Below are positions 33,051 through 41,302 of a DNA stretch of 64,000 nt, piece after piece. Every line of letters begins with the position of its first letter. Position 1 is the stretch's first letter. The notes beneath the pieces are model-generated. The model did not search any database. It saw nothing but the letters and a program-made list of their open reading frames with translations, and was not told the origin of the DNA. Made by a program: the position numbers and the translations under genes. Source of the stretch: Streptomyces sp. R33 (GTDB taxonomy: Bacteria > Actinomycetota > Actinomycetes > Streptomycetales > Streptomycetaceae); contig NZ_CP165727.1 in the NCBI RefSeq assembly GCF_041200175.1, forward strand, positions 3,757,501 to 3,821,500. Reading direction: 5' to 3'.

Positions 33051-34882
33051 GACTTCGCGAGGTTACGCGGCTGGTCCACCTCGTTGCCCCGCGCCGTCGC
33101 CAGCTCGCACGCGAAGACCTGCAGCGGCACCGTCGCGACCAGCGGCTGCAGCAGCGTCGGCGTCGCCGGGATCCGGATCAGGTGGTCGGCGTACGGGACG
33201 ACCGCCTCGTCTCCCTCCTCGGCGATCACGATGGTCCGCGCCCCGCGCGCCCGGATCTCCTGGATGTTCGACACGATCTTGTCGTGCAGCACGGAGCGCC
33301 CGCGCGGCGACGGCACGACCACCACCACCGGCAGGTCCTCCTCGATCAGCGCGATCGGGCCGTGCTTGAGCTCGCCCGCCGCGAAGCCCTCGGCATGCAT
33401 GTACGCCAGCTCCTTGAGCTTGAGCGCGCCCTCCAGGGCCACCGGGTACCCAACGTGCCGACCGAGGAACAGCACGGTGTCCTTGTCCGCCAGCGACCGC
33501 GCCAGCTCCCGTACCGGCTCCATGGTCTCCAGTACGGTGTCCACGGCCGCGGCGATGTCGGACAGCTCGCGGATCACCGCCTCGATCTCGTCGCCCCACT
33601 TCGTACCCCGTACCTGCCCGAGGTACAGCGCGACCAGATAGCAGGCCACCAGCTGCGTCAGGAACGCCTTGGTCGAGGCGACGGCCACCTCGGGACCGGC
33701 GTGCGTGTACAGCACCGCATCCGATTCGCGCGGGATCGTCGACCCGTTGGTATTGCAGACGGCCAGCACCCTGGCCCCCTGCTCGCGCGCGTGCCGCAGC
33801 GCCATGAGGGTGTCCATGGTCTCGCCGCTCTGCGAGATCGCGACCACCAGCGTCCGCTGGTCCAGGATCGGATCGCGGTAGCGGAACTCGCTCGCCAGCT
33901 CCGTCTCGCACGGGATGCGGGTCCAGTGCTCGATGGCCAGCTTCGCGATCATGCCCGCGTGGTACGCCGTACCGCACGCCACGATCACGACCTTGTCGAC
34001 CTCCCGGAGCACCGAGACGGGGATGCGCACCTCGTCCAGGGTCAGCGAGCCGCTCGCGTCGATCCTGCCCAGGAGGGTGTCGGCGACGGCCTTCGGCTGC
34101 TCGGCGATCTCCTTGAGCATGAAGTAGTCGTACCCCCCCTTCTCGGCCGCCGAGGCGTCCCAGTCGACGTGGTACGCCCGCACGGACGCGGGCGCACCGG
34201 CGAAGTCGGTCACCGTGACCCCGTCGCGGCGGAGCTCGACGACCTGGTCCTGCCCCAGCTCGATCGCGGACCGGGTGTGGGCGATGAACGCGGCCACGTC
34301 CGAGGCGAGGAAGTTCTCACCCTCCCCGACCCCCACCACCAGAGGGGAGTTCCGGCGCGCCCCGACCACCACGTCCGGCACGTCGGCGTGCACCGCGACC
34401 AGCGTGAAGGCGCCCTCGAGGCGTCGGCACACCTGCCGCATGGCCTCCGCGAGATCCCGGCCGGCCTCGAACCGCTCCGCCAGCAGGTGCGCGACGACCT
34501 CCGTGTCCGTCTCGGACTCCAGCCGGTGCCCGCGCTCGGCCAGTTCGGCCCGCAGTGCGGCGAAGTTCTCGATGATGCCGTTGTGCACGACGGCAACCCG
34601 GCCCGCGTTGTCCAGGTGCGGGTGGGCGTTGACGTCGGTGGGCCCGCCGTGGGTGGCCCAGCGGGTGTGCCCGAGTCCCGTGGTACCGGCCGGCAACGGG
34701 TGCCCGACCAGCTCCTTCTCCAGGTTGACCAGCTTCCCGGCCTTCTTGGCGGCGACGAGCCCCCCGTCGGCGAGCACGGCGACGCCCGCCGAGTCGTAGC
34801 CGCGGTACTCGAGCCGCTTGAGTCCGGCGATGACCACATCGAGCGCCGACTGCGCTCCCACGTAACCCACAATTCCGCACAT
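33035..34882 (-). CDS. glmS: Glutamine-fructose-6-phosphate aminotransferase (isomerising)
   Basis: First step of UDP-GlcNAc synthesis: fructose-6-P plus glutamine to glucosamine-6-P. 615 aa. Starts MCGIVGYVG, with Cys2 as the nucleophile of the glutaminase domain. Two SIS domains follow (VVIVACGTAYHAG and VAISQSGETMDTL; LFLGRHVGYPVALEGALK), and the sequence ends in KSVTVE. Met at 34882 is fixed by the Cys2 requirement. TACGCT ends 7 nt before it, so it is probably leaderless. No glmS ribozyme is present. glmM, the next enzyme, is 3.7 kb away. Confidence 0.97.
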   Translation of the reverse strand: MCGIVGYVGAQSALDVVIAGLKRLEYRGYDSAGVAVLADGGLVAAKKAGKLVNLEKELVGHPLPAGTTGLGHTRWATHGGPTDVNAHPHLDNAGRVAVVHNGIIENFAALRAELAERGHRLESETDTEVVAHLLAERFEAGRDLAEAMRQVCRRLEGAFTLVAVHADVPDVVVGARRNSPLVVGVGEGENFLASDVAAFIAHTRSAIELGQDQVVELRRDGVTVTDFAGAPASVRAYHVDWDASAAEKGGYDYFMLKEIAEQPKAVADTLLGRIDASGSLTLDEVRIPVSVLREVDKVVIVACGTAYHAGMIAKLAIEHWTRIPCETELASEFRYRDPILDQRTLVVAISQSGETMDTLMALRHAREQGARVLAVCNTNGSTIPRESDAVLYTHAGPEVAVASTKAFLTQLVACYLVALYLGQVRGTKWGDEIEAVIRELSDIAAAVDTVLETMEPVRELARSLADKDTVLFLGRHVGYPVALEGALKLKELAYMHAEGFAAGELKHGPIALIEEDLPVVVVVPSPRGRSVLHDKIVSNIQEIRARGARTIVIAEEGDEAVVPYADHLIRIPATPTLLQPLVATVPLQVFACELATARGNEVDQPRNLAKSVTVE

Positions 34883-34932
34883 ACGGCGCAGCGTACGCGG
34901 AACTCGGCTGCCTGCCCCGTACCTGAACAAGA

Positions 34933-34967
34933 CGAAAAACCCGCCCCGGCGAATGCGCCGGAGCGGG
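34933..34967 (-). terminator. Rho-independent terminator of lipoprotein gene
   Basis: Stem CCCGCTCCGGCG / CGCCGGGGCGGG followed on the minus strand by TTTTTCG. One of the few hairpins here with a U-tract. It also separates glmS from upstream transcription. Confidence 0.85.
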
Positions 34968-35013
34968 ATTGACGTTGTTCGAAGGCCCTGCGGCCCCGGG
35001 GCCGGCCGAGCCG

Positions 35014-35787
35014 TCAGCCGAGCTTCTTCGCCTGCGCGTCGACGACGGCCTTCGGCTGTTCGGCGGCACCGCTCAGGCTCAGGGCCGAGAAGGTCGCGAG
35101 CGTGTTGCCCTTGCGCACGACGACGAGCTGCGTCGTGAACTTCTCGCCCTCCGCGTCGCCCTCCACCGTGTAGGCGAGCGCCTCGTCGCCCGCGGTGACG
35201 GGGGCGCCGGCGCCGACCTTGGTGACCTTGCCGGCCTGGCCCTCACCGCTCGCGGTGTAGCCGCCGGCGCACGCGGTGCCCGCGGCCTTCAGGCTCGCGA
35301 AGGCCTCCTCCGCGCCCTTGCCGTCGTACGAGGCGAGGGTGACCGCGGTGGCGGTCGAGCCGAGGGCGTCCATCAGGCCCTTCAGCTTGTCCTCGGGGCT
35401 CTGGCTCGCGGCCTGCTCCTTCGGCTTCGCGACGACCTTGGTCCGCGCGGTGCCGGTGGACGTGCCGACCGCCCCCATGGCCTGCGCCTTGACCAGCGGC
35501 ACGCACTGGGGCTTGTCACTGGTGGCCGAGGCCCCCGCCGCGGCCTCGGCCGGCGTGGCCGGCTTGAACTGGTGGTCGGGCAGATCGGCCTGGGCCACGA
35601 TCACGGCGGCCAGCTCGGTGTCCGTCTTGCCCTTCGCGGCCGGGGCAGCCGCGGACGAGGCGGCGGCGGACGGCTTGGCGTCCGTCTTCTTGTCGTCCGC
35701 CTTGTCGGAACCGCAGGCGGTGGCCAGCAGGGCCAGGGACACCGCGGAAGCGGTCAGGACGGTACGACGGACAAGGGTGCTACGCAC
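35014..35787 (-). CDS. Secreted lipoprotein, function unknown
   Basis: 257 aa. Signal peptide with lipobox (ALLATAC, about residues 18-25), an Asp/Lys/Ala/Ser linker, then a domain of about 190 residues with two Cys (QCVPL, TACAGGY) that may pair. Ends with VVRKGNTLATFSALS, a PknH-like or sensor-domain-like strand pattern, but this is only a resemblance. GTG 35787 has GGGGGAG 8 nt upstream. No partner gene. Confidence 0.75.
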   Translation of the reverse strand: MRSTLVRRTVLTASAVSLALLATACGSDKADDKKTDAKPSAAASSAAAPAAKGKTDTELAAVIVAQADLPDHQFKPATPAEAAAGASATSDKPQCVPLVKAQAMGAVGTSTGTARTKVVAKPKEQAASQSPEDKLKGLMDALGSTATAVTLASYDGKGAEEAFASLKAAGTACAGGYTASGEGQAGKVTKVGAGAPVTAGDEALAYTVEGDAEGEKFTTQLVVVRKGNTLATFSALSLSGAAEQPKAVVDAQAKKLG

Positions 35788-36107
35788 GAAGGATCTCCCC
35801 CAGAACACACAACAACGACAACAGCGGCTCCGGCAGAAGGGCCGCGGTGATCAGCAAATCTACGGGGCGATCCGATCATGGCCGGTCCATTTTCCGCCGG
35901 ACCCGGCCAATCGTGACCGGGGTGAGATCCAATCCCGGCTCCGGCTCCCGGCCACGAGCCCCGCCCGTGCCCGGCTCGCAGCCGACTCGCGACCTGCACG
36001 GGAACCACTGCACGACACCCCGCAGACACCGCTGCGACGGCCCCGGGCCCCCGGCACGTGACCGACCACACCACCCACAACCGGCCCCGAGCCACGACAA
36101 TGGCCCT
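35788..36107. other. 320-bp divergent region lipoprotein / coaA
   Basis: Holds both promoters. TAGATT on the minus strand (35862-35857) is the best -10 candidate for the lipoprotein. GACAAT (36096-36101), 6 nt before the coaA GTG, is the best for coaA. No other structure seen. Confidence 0.45.
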
Positions 36108-37139
36108 GTGATCACTTCGCCGCCACGAAGCACGCCGGACAGCGCGATGGAGCGCCCCGACCGGCCCGAGCGACCCCACCGCCGGGCCGAGGTCTCTCCG
36201 TACGTCGACCTCACCCGCGACGAGTGGAGCGCCCTGCGCGAGCGCACCCCGCTCCCGCTCACCGCCGACGAGGTCGAGCGCCTGCGCGGGCTCGGCGACG
36301 TCATCGACCTCGACGAGGTCCGGGACGTCTACCTGCCGCTCTCCCGTCTCCTCAACCTCTACGTCGGCGCCACGAGCAACCTCCGCGGCACCCTCAACAC
36401 CTTCCTCGGCGACGCCGGCAACGGCCACGGCGCGCAGCAGGGCACGCCGTTCGTCATAGGGGTCGCCGGCTCCGTCGCCGTCGGCAAGTCCACCGTGGCC
36501 CGTCTGCTCCAGGCCCTGCTCGCCCGCTGGCCCGAGCACCCCCGCGTCGAGCTGGTCACCACCGACGGCTTCCTGTACCCGATGAAGGAGCTGCAGCGCC
36601 GCGGACTCACCTCCCGCAAGGGCTTCCCGGAGTCGTACGACCGCCGCGCGCTCACCCGCTTCGTCGCGGACATCAAGGCGGGCAAGGACGAGGTCACTGC
36701 CCCCGTCTACTCGCACCTGATCTACGACATCGTCCCGGGCGAGCAGCTCGTCGTACGGCGCCCGGACATCCTGATCGTCGAGGGGCTCAACGTCCTCCAG
36801 CCGGCCCTGCCCGGCAAGGACGGCCGCACGCGCGTCGGCCTCGCCGACTACTTCGACTTCAGCGTGTACGTGGACGCGCGCCCCGAGGACATCGAGCGCT
36901 GGTACCTCAACCGGTTCCGGAAGCTGCGCGAGACCGCCTTCCAGAATCCTTTCTCCTACTTCCGCAAGTACACCCAGGTCTCCGAGGAGGAGGCCATGGA
37001 GTACGCGCAGACCATGTGGCGCACCATCAACAAGCCCAACCTGCTGGAGAACGTGGCCCCCACCCGCGGCCGCGCGACCCTCGTCGTACGCAAGGGCCCG
37101 GACCACAAGGTGCAGAAGCTCAGCCTCCGCAAGCTCTGA
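36108..37139 (+). CDS. coaA: Pantothenate kinase (type I)
   Basis: Phosphorylates pantothenate, the first and regulated step of CoA synthesis. 343 aa. Type I fold: Walker A GVAGSVAVGKSTVAR, TTDGFLYP, RKGFPESYD, SHLIYDIVPGE and VEGLNVLQ, then FRKLRETAF. An N-terminal extension of about 25 basic/Pro residues precedes the core. GTG 36108 is chosen because GACAAT ends 6 nt upstream; ATG 36147 would drop the extension. AcpS, which uses CoA, is 3 kb away. Confidence 0.94.
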   Translation: MITSPPRSTPDSAMERPDRPERPHRRAEVSPYVDLTRDEWSALRERTPLPLTADEVERLRGLGDVIDLDEVRDVYLPLSRLLNLYVGATSNLRGTLNTFLGDAGNGHGAQQGTPFVIGVAGSVAVGKSTVARLLQALLARWPEHPRVELVTTDGFLYPMKELQRRGLTSRKGFPESYDRRALTRFVADIKAGKDEVTAPVYSHLIYDIVPGEQLVVRRPDILIVEGLNVLQPALPGKDGRTRVGLADYFDFSVYVDARPEDIERWYLNRFRKLRETAFQNPFSYFRKYTQVSEEEAMEYAQTMWRTINKPNLLENVAPTRGRATLVVRKGPDHKVQKLSLRKL

Positions 37140-37191
37140 CCCCCTCGCCGCCGGGTCCGCCGGCCCGAGGCCTGAGCGGCCCGGTGACGCC

Positions 37192-37233
37192 GCCGGCCCC
37201 GCCCTCCGCATTCCACGGGAGGGCGGGGCCGGC
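37192..37233. terminator. Bidirectional terminator coaA/glmM
   Basis: Perfect 16-bp stem (GCCGGCCCCGCCCTCC with its complement) and a 10-nt loop between convergent genes. Confidence 0.8.
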
Positions 37234-37253
37234 GTATGGGCGCGGGACCGGAT

Positions 37254-38612
37254 CTAGCCGAGCGCCGACTTCACCACGTCCGCGAGCCGCCCGGCGACCG
37301 CGCGGGCCTGCTCGATGTCGGCGGCCTCGACCATCACCCGGACGAGCGGTTCGGTACCGGACGGACGGAGCAGCACCCGGCCGGTGGTGCCCAGCTCCCG
37401 CTCGGCGTCGGCGACGGCCGCGGCCAGCTCGGCGGAGGTCCCGACCCGGGACCTGTCCACGTCGGGGACGTTGATCAGCACCTGCGGGAGCCGCTGCATG
37501 ACGCCCGCCAGGTCGGCCAGCGACCGGCCGGTGGCCGCGACGCGCGCCGCCAGCATCATGCCGGTGAGCGTGCCGTCGCCGGTCGTGGCGTGGTCGAGGA
37601 TGATCACGTGGCCGGACTGCTCGCCGCCGAGCGCGTAGCCGTGCTCCTTCATCGACTCGAGCACGTACCGGTCGCCGACGCCGGTCTGCACGACCTGGAT
37701 GCCCTCGCCCTCCATGGCCAGCTTGAAGCCGAGGTTGGACATCACGGTGCCGACGACGGTGTTCCCGCGCAGCTGGCCGGCCTCGCGCATGGCCAGGGCC
37801 AGCACCGCGAGGATCTGGTCGCCGTCGATCTCCGCGCCGGAGGCGTCGACCGCGAGGCAGCGGTCCGCGTCGCCGTCGTGCGCGATGCCGAAGTCGGCAC
37901 CGTGCTCGACCACGGCCTGCTTGAGGAGCCCCAGGTGGGTGGAGCCGCAGCCGTCGTTGATGTTGAGGCCGTCCGGCGCGGCGCCGATGGTGACGACCTC
38001 GGCACCCGCCCGGGTGAAGGCCTCGGGCGAGACGCGGGCGGCGGCGCCGTGCGCCTCGTCCAGGACGATCTTGAGCCCGTCCAGGCGGTTGGGGAGGACC
38101 GCGATGAGGTGCGCGACGTACTTGTCGAAGCCCTCGTCGTAGTCGGAGACCCGGCCGACGCCGGAGCCGGTGGGCCGGTCCCAGGGAGCGCCGGTGCGGT
38201 GCTCGTCGTAGACGGCCTCGATGCGGTCCTCGAGCTCGTCGGCGAGCTTGTGGCCGCCGCGGGCGAAGAACTTGATGCCGTTGTCGGGCATCGCATTGTG
38301 GCTGGCGGAGAGCATCACGCCGAGGTCGGCACCCAGCGCCCCGGTGAGATACGCCACCGCCGGGGTGGGCAGCACACCGACGCGCAGGACGTCCACGCCC
38401 GCGCTCGCGAGGCCCGCGACGACCGCGGCCTCCAGGAATTCGCCGGATGCGCGGGGGTCGCGGCCGACGACCGCGGTCGCCCGGTGGCCCGCGAAGGTGC
38501 CCGCCTCGGCGAGTACGTGGGCAGCTGCCACGGAGAGACCGAGCGCGAGCTCAGCCGTCAGATCCGCATTGGCGACGCCGCGTACACCGTCCGTCCCGAA
38601 GAGTTGTCCCAC
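37254..38612 (-). CDS. glmM: Phosphoglucosamine mutase
   Basis: Converts glucosamine-6-P to glucosamine-1-P, the step after GlmS. 452 aa. Starts GQLFGTDGVRGVAN. Phosphoserine Ser104 is in LSASHN, the metal loop is DGDADR, and the C-terminal phosphate loop is RPSGTEP. The GTG at 38612 follows GGGAGG; upstream readings run into the promoter. Located after rpsI-rplM with a strong terminator between. Confidence 0.96.
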   Translation of the reverse strand: MGQLFGTDGVRGVANADLTAELALGLSVAAAHVLAEAGTFAGHRATAVVGRDPRASGEFLEAAVVAGLASAGVDVLRVGVLPTPAVAYLTGALGADLGVMLSASHNAMPDNGIKFFARGGHKLADELEDRIEAVYDEHRTGAPWDRPTGSGVGRVSDYDEGFDKYVAHLIAVLPNRLDGLKIVLDEAHGAAARVSPEAFTRAGAEVVTIGAAPDGLNINDGCGSTHLGLLKQAVVEHGADFGIAHDGDADRCLAVDASGAEIDGDQILAVLALAMREAGQLRGNTVVGTVMSNLGFKLAMEGEGIQVVQTGVGDRYVLESMKEHGYALGGEQSGHVIILDHATTGDGTLTGMMLAARVAATGRSLADLAGVMQRLPQVLINVPDVDRSRVGTSAELAAAVADAERELGTTGRVLLRPSGTEPLVRVMVEAADIEQARAVAGRLADVVKSALG

Positions 38613-38684
38613 TGTTGTCCTCCCGAGTTCACGCTTCGTTTGTGACCGCTTGTGACATGTATTTGCCGCTTGTGGCGGTAAACG

Positions 38685-38723
38685 AACCGCCCCGGCAGCA
38701 CGGAGAGTGCTGCCGGGGCGGTT
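38685..38723 (-). terminator. Terminator of the rplM-rpsI operon
   Basis: Perfect 17-bp stem with loop TCTCC (minus strand), 22 nt past the rpsI stop. Confidence 0.85.
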
Positions 38724-38745
38724 GTTGCTGAACAGCAGGCGCAGA

Positions 38746-39261
38746 TTAACGCTTGCTGTACTGCGGAGCCTTACGGGCCTTCTTGAGACCGGCCTTCTTG
38801 CGCTCGACCGCACGGTCGTCGCGGGAGAGGAAGCCGGCCTTCTTCAGCGCCGGGCGGTTGTTGTCGACGTCGGCCTCGTTCAGGGCGCGGGCCACGCCGA
38901 GGCGCAGGGCGCCGGCCTGACCGGAGACGCCGCCACCGGCGATGCGGGCGATGACGTCGTAACGGCCGTCAAGCTCGAGGAGCTTGAAGGGCTCGTTGAC
39001 TTCCTGCTGGTGCACCTTGTTGGGGAAGTAGTCCTCAAGGGTGCGACCGTTGATCTTCCACTTGCCGGTGCCCGGAACGATCCGGACGCGGGCGATGGCG
39101 TTCTTGCGACGGCCCAGGCCGGCGGCCGGCTGCGGGTCGCCGAAGCGGCCGGCAAGGGACTCGGAGGTGTAGTCGCCCTCGACGACGACCTCAGACTCGG
39201 TGGTGTACTCCTCGACGCCCTCGAACTCTTCGACGGGGGTCTCGGCGGTGGTCTCGGCCAC
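38746..39261 (-). CDS. rpsI: 30S ribosomal protein S9
   Basis: 171 aa. An acidic N-terminal extension of about 45 residues, common in actinobacteria, precedes the conserved core (GRRKNAIARVRIVPGTG). The basic C-terminal tail ends in YSKR, which reaches the ribosomal P site. GTG 39261 with AGGAG upstream. Second gene after rplM. Confidence 0.97.
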   Translation of the reverse strand: MAETTAETPVEEFEGVEEYTTESEVVVEGDYTSESLAGRFGDPQPAAGLGRRKNAIARVRIVPGTGKWKINGRTLEDYFPNKVHQQEVNEPFKLLELDGRYDVIARIAGGGVSGQAGALRLGVARALNEADVDNNRPALKKAGFLSRDDRAVERKKAGLKKARKAPQYSKR

Positions 39262-39303
39262 GATGCTCCTCAGAATTTTCTACGTCTTAGGGGGTGGCCG
39301 GAA

Positions 39304-39747
39304 CTACTGCGCGACCTGGGTGATCTCGAACGGCACCGGCTGCTGGGCAGCGTGGGGGTGCTGGTCGCCCGAGTAGACCTTCAGCTTCGAGAGCATCTGA
39401 CGGCCCAGGGTGTTCTTGGGGAGCATGCCCTTGACGGCCTTCTCGACGGCCTTCTCCGGGTTGTTCGCCAGGAGGTCGTCGTAGCGCACGGAACGCAGAC
39501 CGCCCGGGAAACCGGAGTGGCGGTACGCCATCTTCTGGGAGGCCTTGTTGCCGGACAGGTGCACCTTGTCGGCGTTGATGATGACGACGAAGTCGCCCAT
39601 GTCCATGTGAGGCGCATAGGTCGGCTTGTGCTTGCCCCGCAGAAGGGCAGCGGCCTGGGTCGCCAGACGGCCGAGGACAACGTCCTGGGCGTCGATGACG
39701 AGCCACTGGCGCGAGATGTCGCCGGGCTTGGGGCTGAACGTACGCAC
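39304..39747 (-). CDS. rplM: 50S ribosomal protein L13
   Basis: 147 aa, large-subunit assembly protein. Blocks WLVIDAQDVVLGRLAT, NADKVHLSGNK and MLPKNTLGRQML. GTG start at 39747. First gene of the rplM-rpsI operon. Confidence 0.97.
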   Translation of the reverse strand: MRTFSPKPGDISRQWLVIDAQDVVLGRLATQAAALLRGKHKPTYAPHMDMGDFVVIINADKVHLSGNKASQKMAYRHSGFPGGLRSVRYDDLLANNPEKAVEKAVKGMLPKNTLGRQMLSKLKVYSGDQHPHAAQQPVPFEITQVAQ

Positions 39748-39978
39748 GCGTATGCCTTCGCTTCTTCAGTGGTGGTATCCCAAGGGCGCAAGCCCCACGG
39801 GAAGGTCCTGACAGGGTCACCACGGACGATCACGACAGCCCTCGTTCACATCGGGGACGCAACCCGTGTGAACTGCTGGTCATCGGTCCGGTGGACCGGC
39901 GTAAGGCCCTTTCACGTGAGAATGAGCAAGCCAATACGCATAACAAACCAGCAGGATACCCAAGCAGACCCGTACGGG
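39748..39978 (-). other. rplM promoter and leader region
   Basis: 231 bp. An AT-rich stretch at about 39911-39955 (on the minus strand TTTGTTATGCGTATTGG) is the likely promoter. The transcript would begin with a leader of roughly 150 nt, including a GGTCCACCGGACC hairpin, which might be where L13 binds. Confidence 0.4.
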
Positions 39979-41262
39979 TCAAAACGCGGTCCGCGATGCC
40001 GATTCTGCTGGCGTCGCGGCGCACTCCGGTTCGGTCCTGGGTGGGGACCCCGCAGTTGTTACGGGCTCCAGAATAACCCGACCTGAGCGCAGTGCACGAC
40101 GCACCAGCAGGATCGCGAGCCCGCACAGGGTGGCGCAGTCCTTGAAGGCGCGCCGTTTGTGGGCCAGCTCCGAGGGCCACGGCACCAGCGCCACCTGGGG
40201 CGTCAGGGCCAGCCAGAACCAGGGCGAGCGGGGCATCGAGCCGGGCCGCACCGCCGAGGCCAGCAGCAGCGGCAGCACCACCAGCAGGTAGTGGTCGAAG
40301 GACGGCCGCGAGACCAGGAATGCGGCGAGCATCACCATGCAGGCCGTCTCCACGAGCCGCAGCTCTCCCCCGTCCGTCTCCTCCCCCGTGCGCCGCCACC
40401 GCGTCCAGGCGGCCCACAGCCCCGCCCCGGCCCCCGCGAAGGCCACCACCACCGCCACCGGCTCCGGCACCCCCAGCCGGGGCAGCACCGCGATGGGCGA
40501 GGCGTCCCAGGGCAGCGCGTACGCGTCCTGGCCCCGGAGCAGGAACGGCAGGGTCTTGGTGAAGAACAGCGACGGGCTGGGCATCAGCAGCGCGCCCGCC
40601 AGTGAGAGCCCCAGCGGCACCAGCACGGCCGCCGCCAGCCCCCGCCACCGCCGGGCCATCAGGAACAGCAGCCCGACCGGCACCAGCATCGGCTTGCAGG
40701 CGATCGCCAGCCCGACCACCAGCCCGGCGCTCCCCCAGCGCCGCCGGTGCGCGAGCAGCAGCGCCACCGGCAGCGCGGCCGCCGAGATCGCCGTCCAGTT
40801 GCCGATCAGCACGAGGTTCACGTACGGCTTGTAGCCCAGGGCCAGCACCGGGAACCCGACGACCGCGAAGCGCGAGCGCAGCGGCACCGAGAACATCCGC
40901 AGCGCGGCCAGCCACCCGATGCCCAGCAGGCCGGACATCGCGACCGGCAGGCTCCAGCGCAGCACCGCCGTCGGCATCAGCGCCTCGGGAACGGCCATCA
41001 GGACCGCGCTGGGCAGGTACAGGAACCGCTTGTCCTCGTACGGCGACCCGCCGGCCAGCAGCGTCTGCGCCGCCTTGACCACGAAGGCGTTGTCGGAGCC
41101 CCAGTTCTCGCGCAGGCTCGTGGAGACGCAGACCCCCAGGACCACCGCGAGGGAGACGAGCTGCCAGGGCCGCGACGCGGGCCGCAGCAGCCAGTCGAGC
41201 AGCCGGTCGCCGGAGCCGTGGTTCTCCCGCTTCATGAGCCAGATGCCAGGCCGCAGGCCCAC
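39979..41262 (-). CDS. GT87-like (DUF2029) membrane glycosyltransferase family protein
   Basis: 427 aa with about ten membrane helices. Blocks GSDNAFVVKAAQTLLAGGSPY, FLYLPSAVLMAVPEALMP and LACKP-like AIACKPMLVPVGLLFL match polyprenyl-phosphomannose-dependent mannosyltransferase relatives (PimE class). These act on the outer membrane face, adding sugars to lipids or polymers. The acceptor cannot be inferred. GTG 41262 with GGGAGG 5-6 nt upstream. Confidence 0.8.
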   Translation of the reverse strand: MGLRPGIWLMKRENHGSGDRLLDWLLRPASRPWQLVSLAVVLGVCVSTSLRENWGSDNAFVVKAAQTLLAGGSPYEDKRFLYLPSAVLMAVPEALMPTAVLRWSLPVAMSGLLGIGWLAALRMFSVPLRSRFAVVGFPVLALGYKPYVNLVLIGNWTAISAAALPVALLLAHRRRWGSAGLVVGLAIACKPMLVPVGLLFLMARRWRGLAAAVLVPLGLSLAGALLMPSPSLFFTKTLPFLLRGQDAYALPWDASPIAVLPRLGVPEPVAVVVAFAGAGAGLWAAWTRWRRTGEETDGGELRLVETACMVMLAAFLVSRPSFDHYLLVVLPLLLASAVRPGSMPRSPWFWLALTPQVALVPWPSELAHKRRAFKDCATLCGLAILLVRRALRSGRVILEPVTTAGSPPRTEPECAATPAESASRTAF

Positions 41263-41302
41263 AACGCCTCCCCCTCACTCCGACCGAGGGAGCGGTCTCC
41301 CC

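Noticed and set aside
31487..34972. Very long open frame on the plus strand opposite nnr, acpS and glmS
   Set aside because: It is an antisense frame kept open by GC-rich third positions; its product is Arg/Pro/His noise, while the minus-strand genes are unmistakable.
34883..35013. glmS ribozyme-riboswitch
   Set aside because: The region before glmS holds a terminator and a leaderless-type -10 next to the ATG, leaving no room for the ribozyme.
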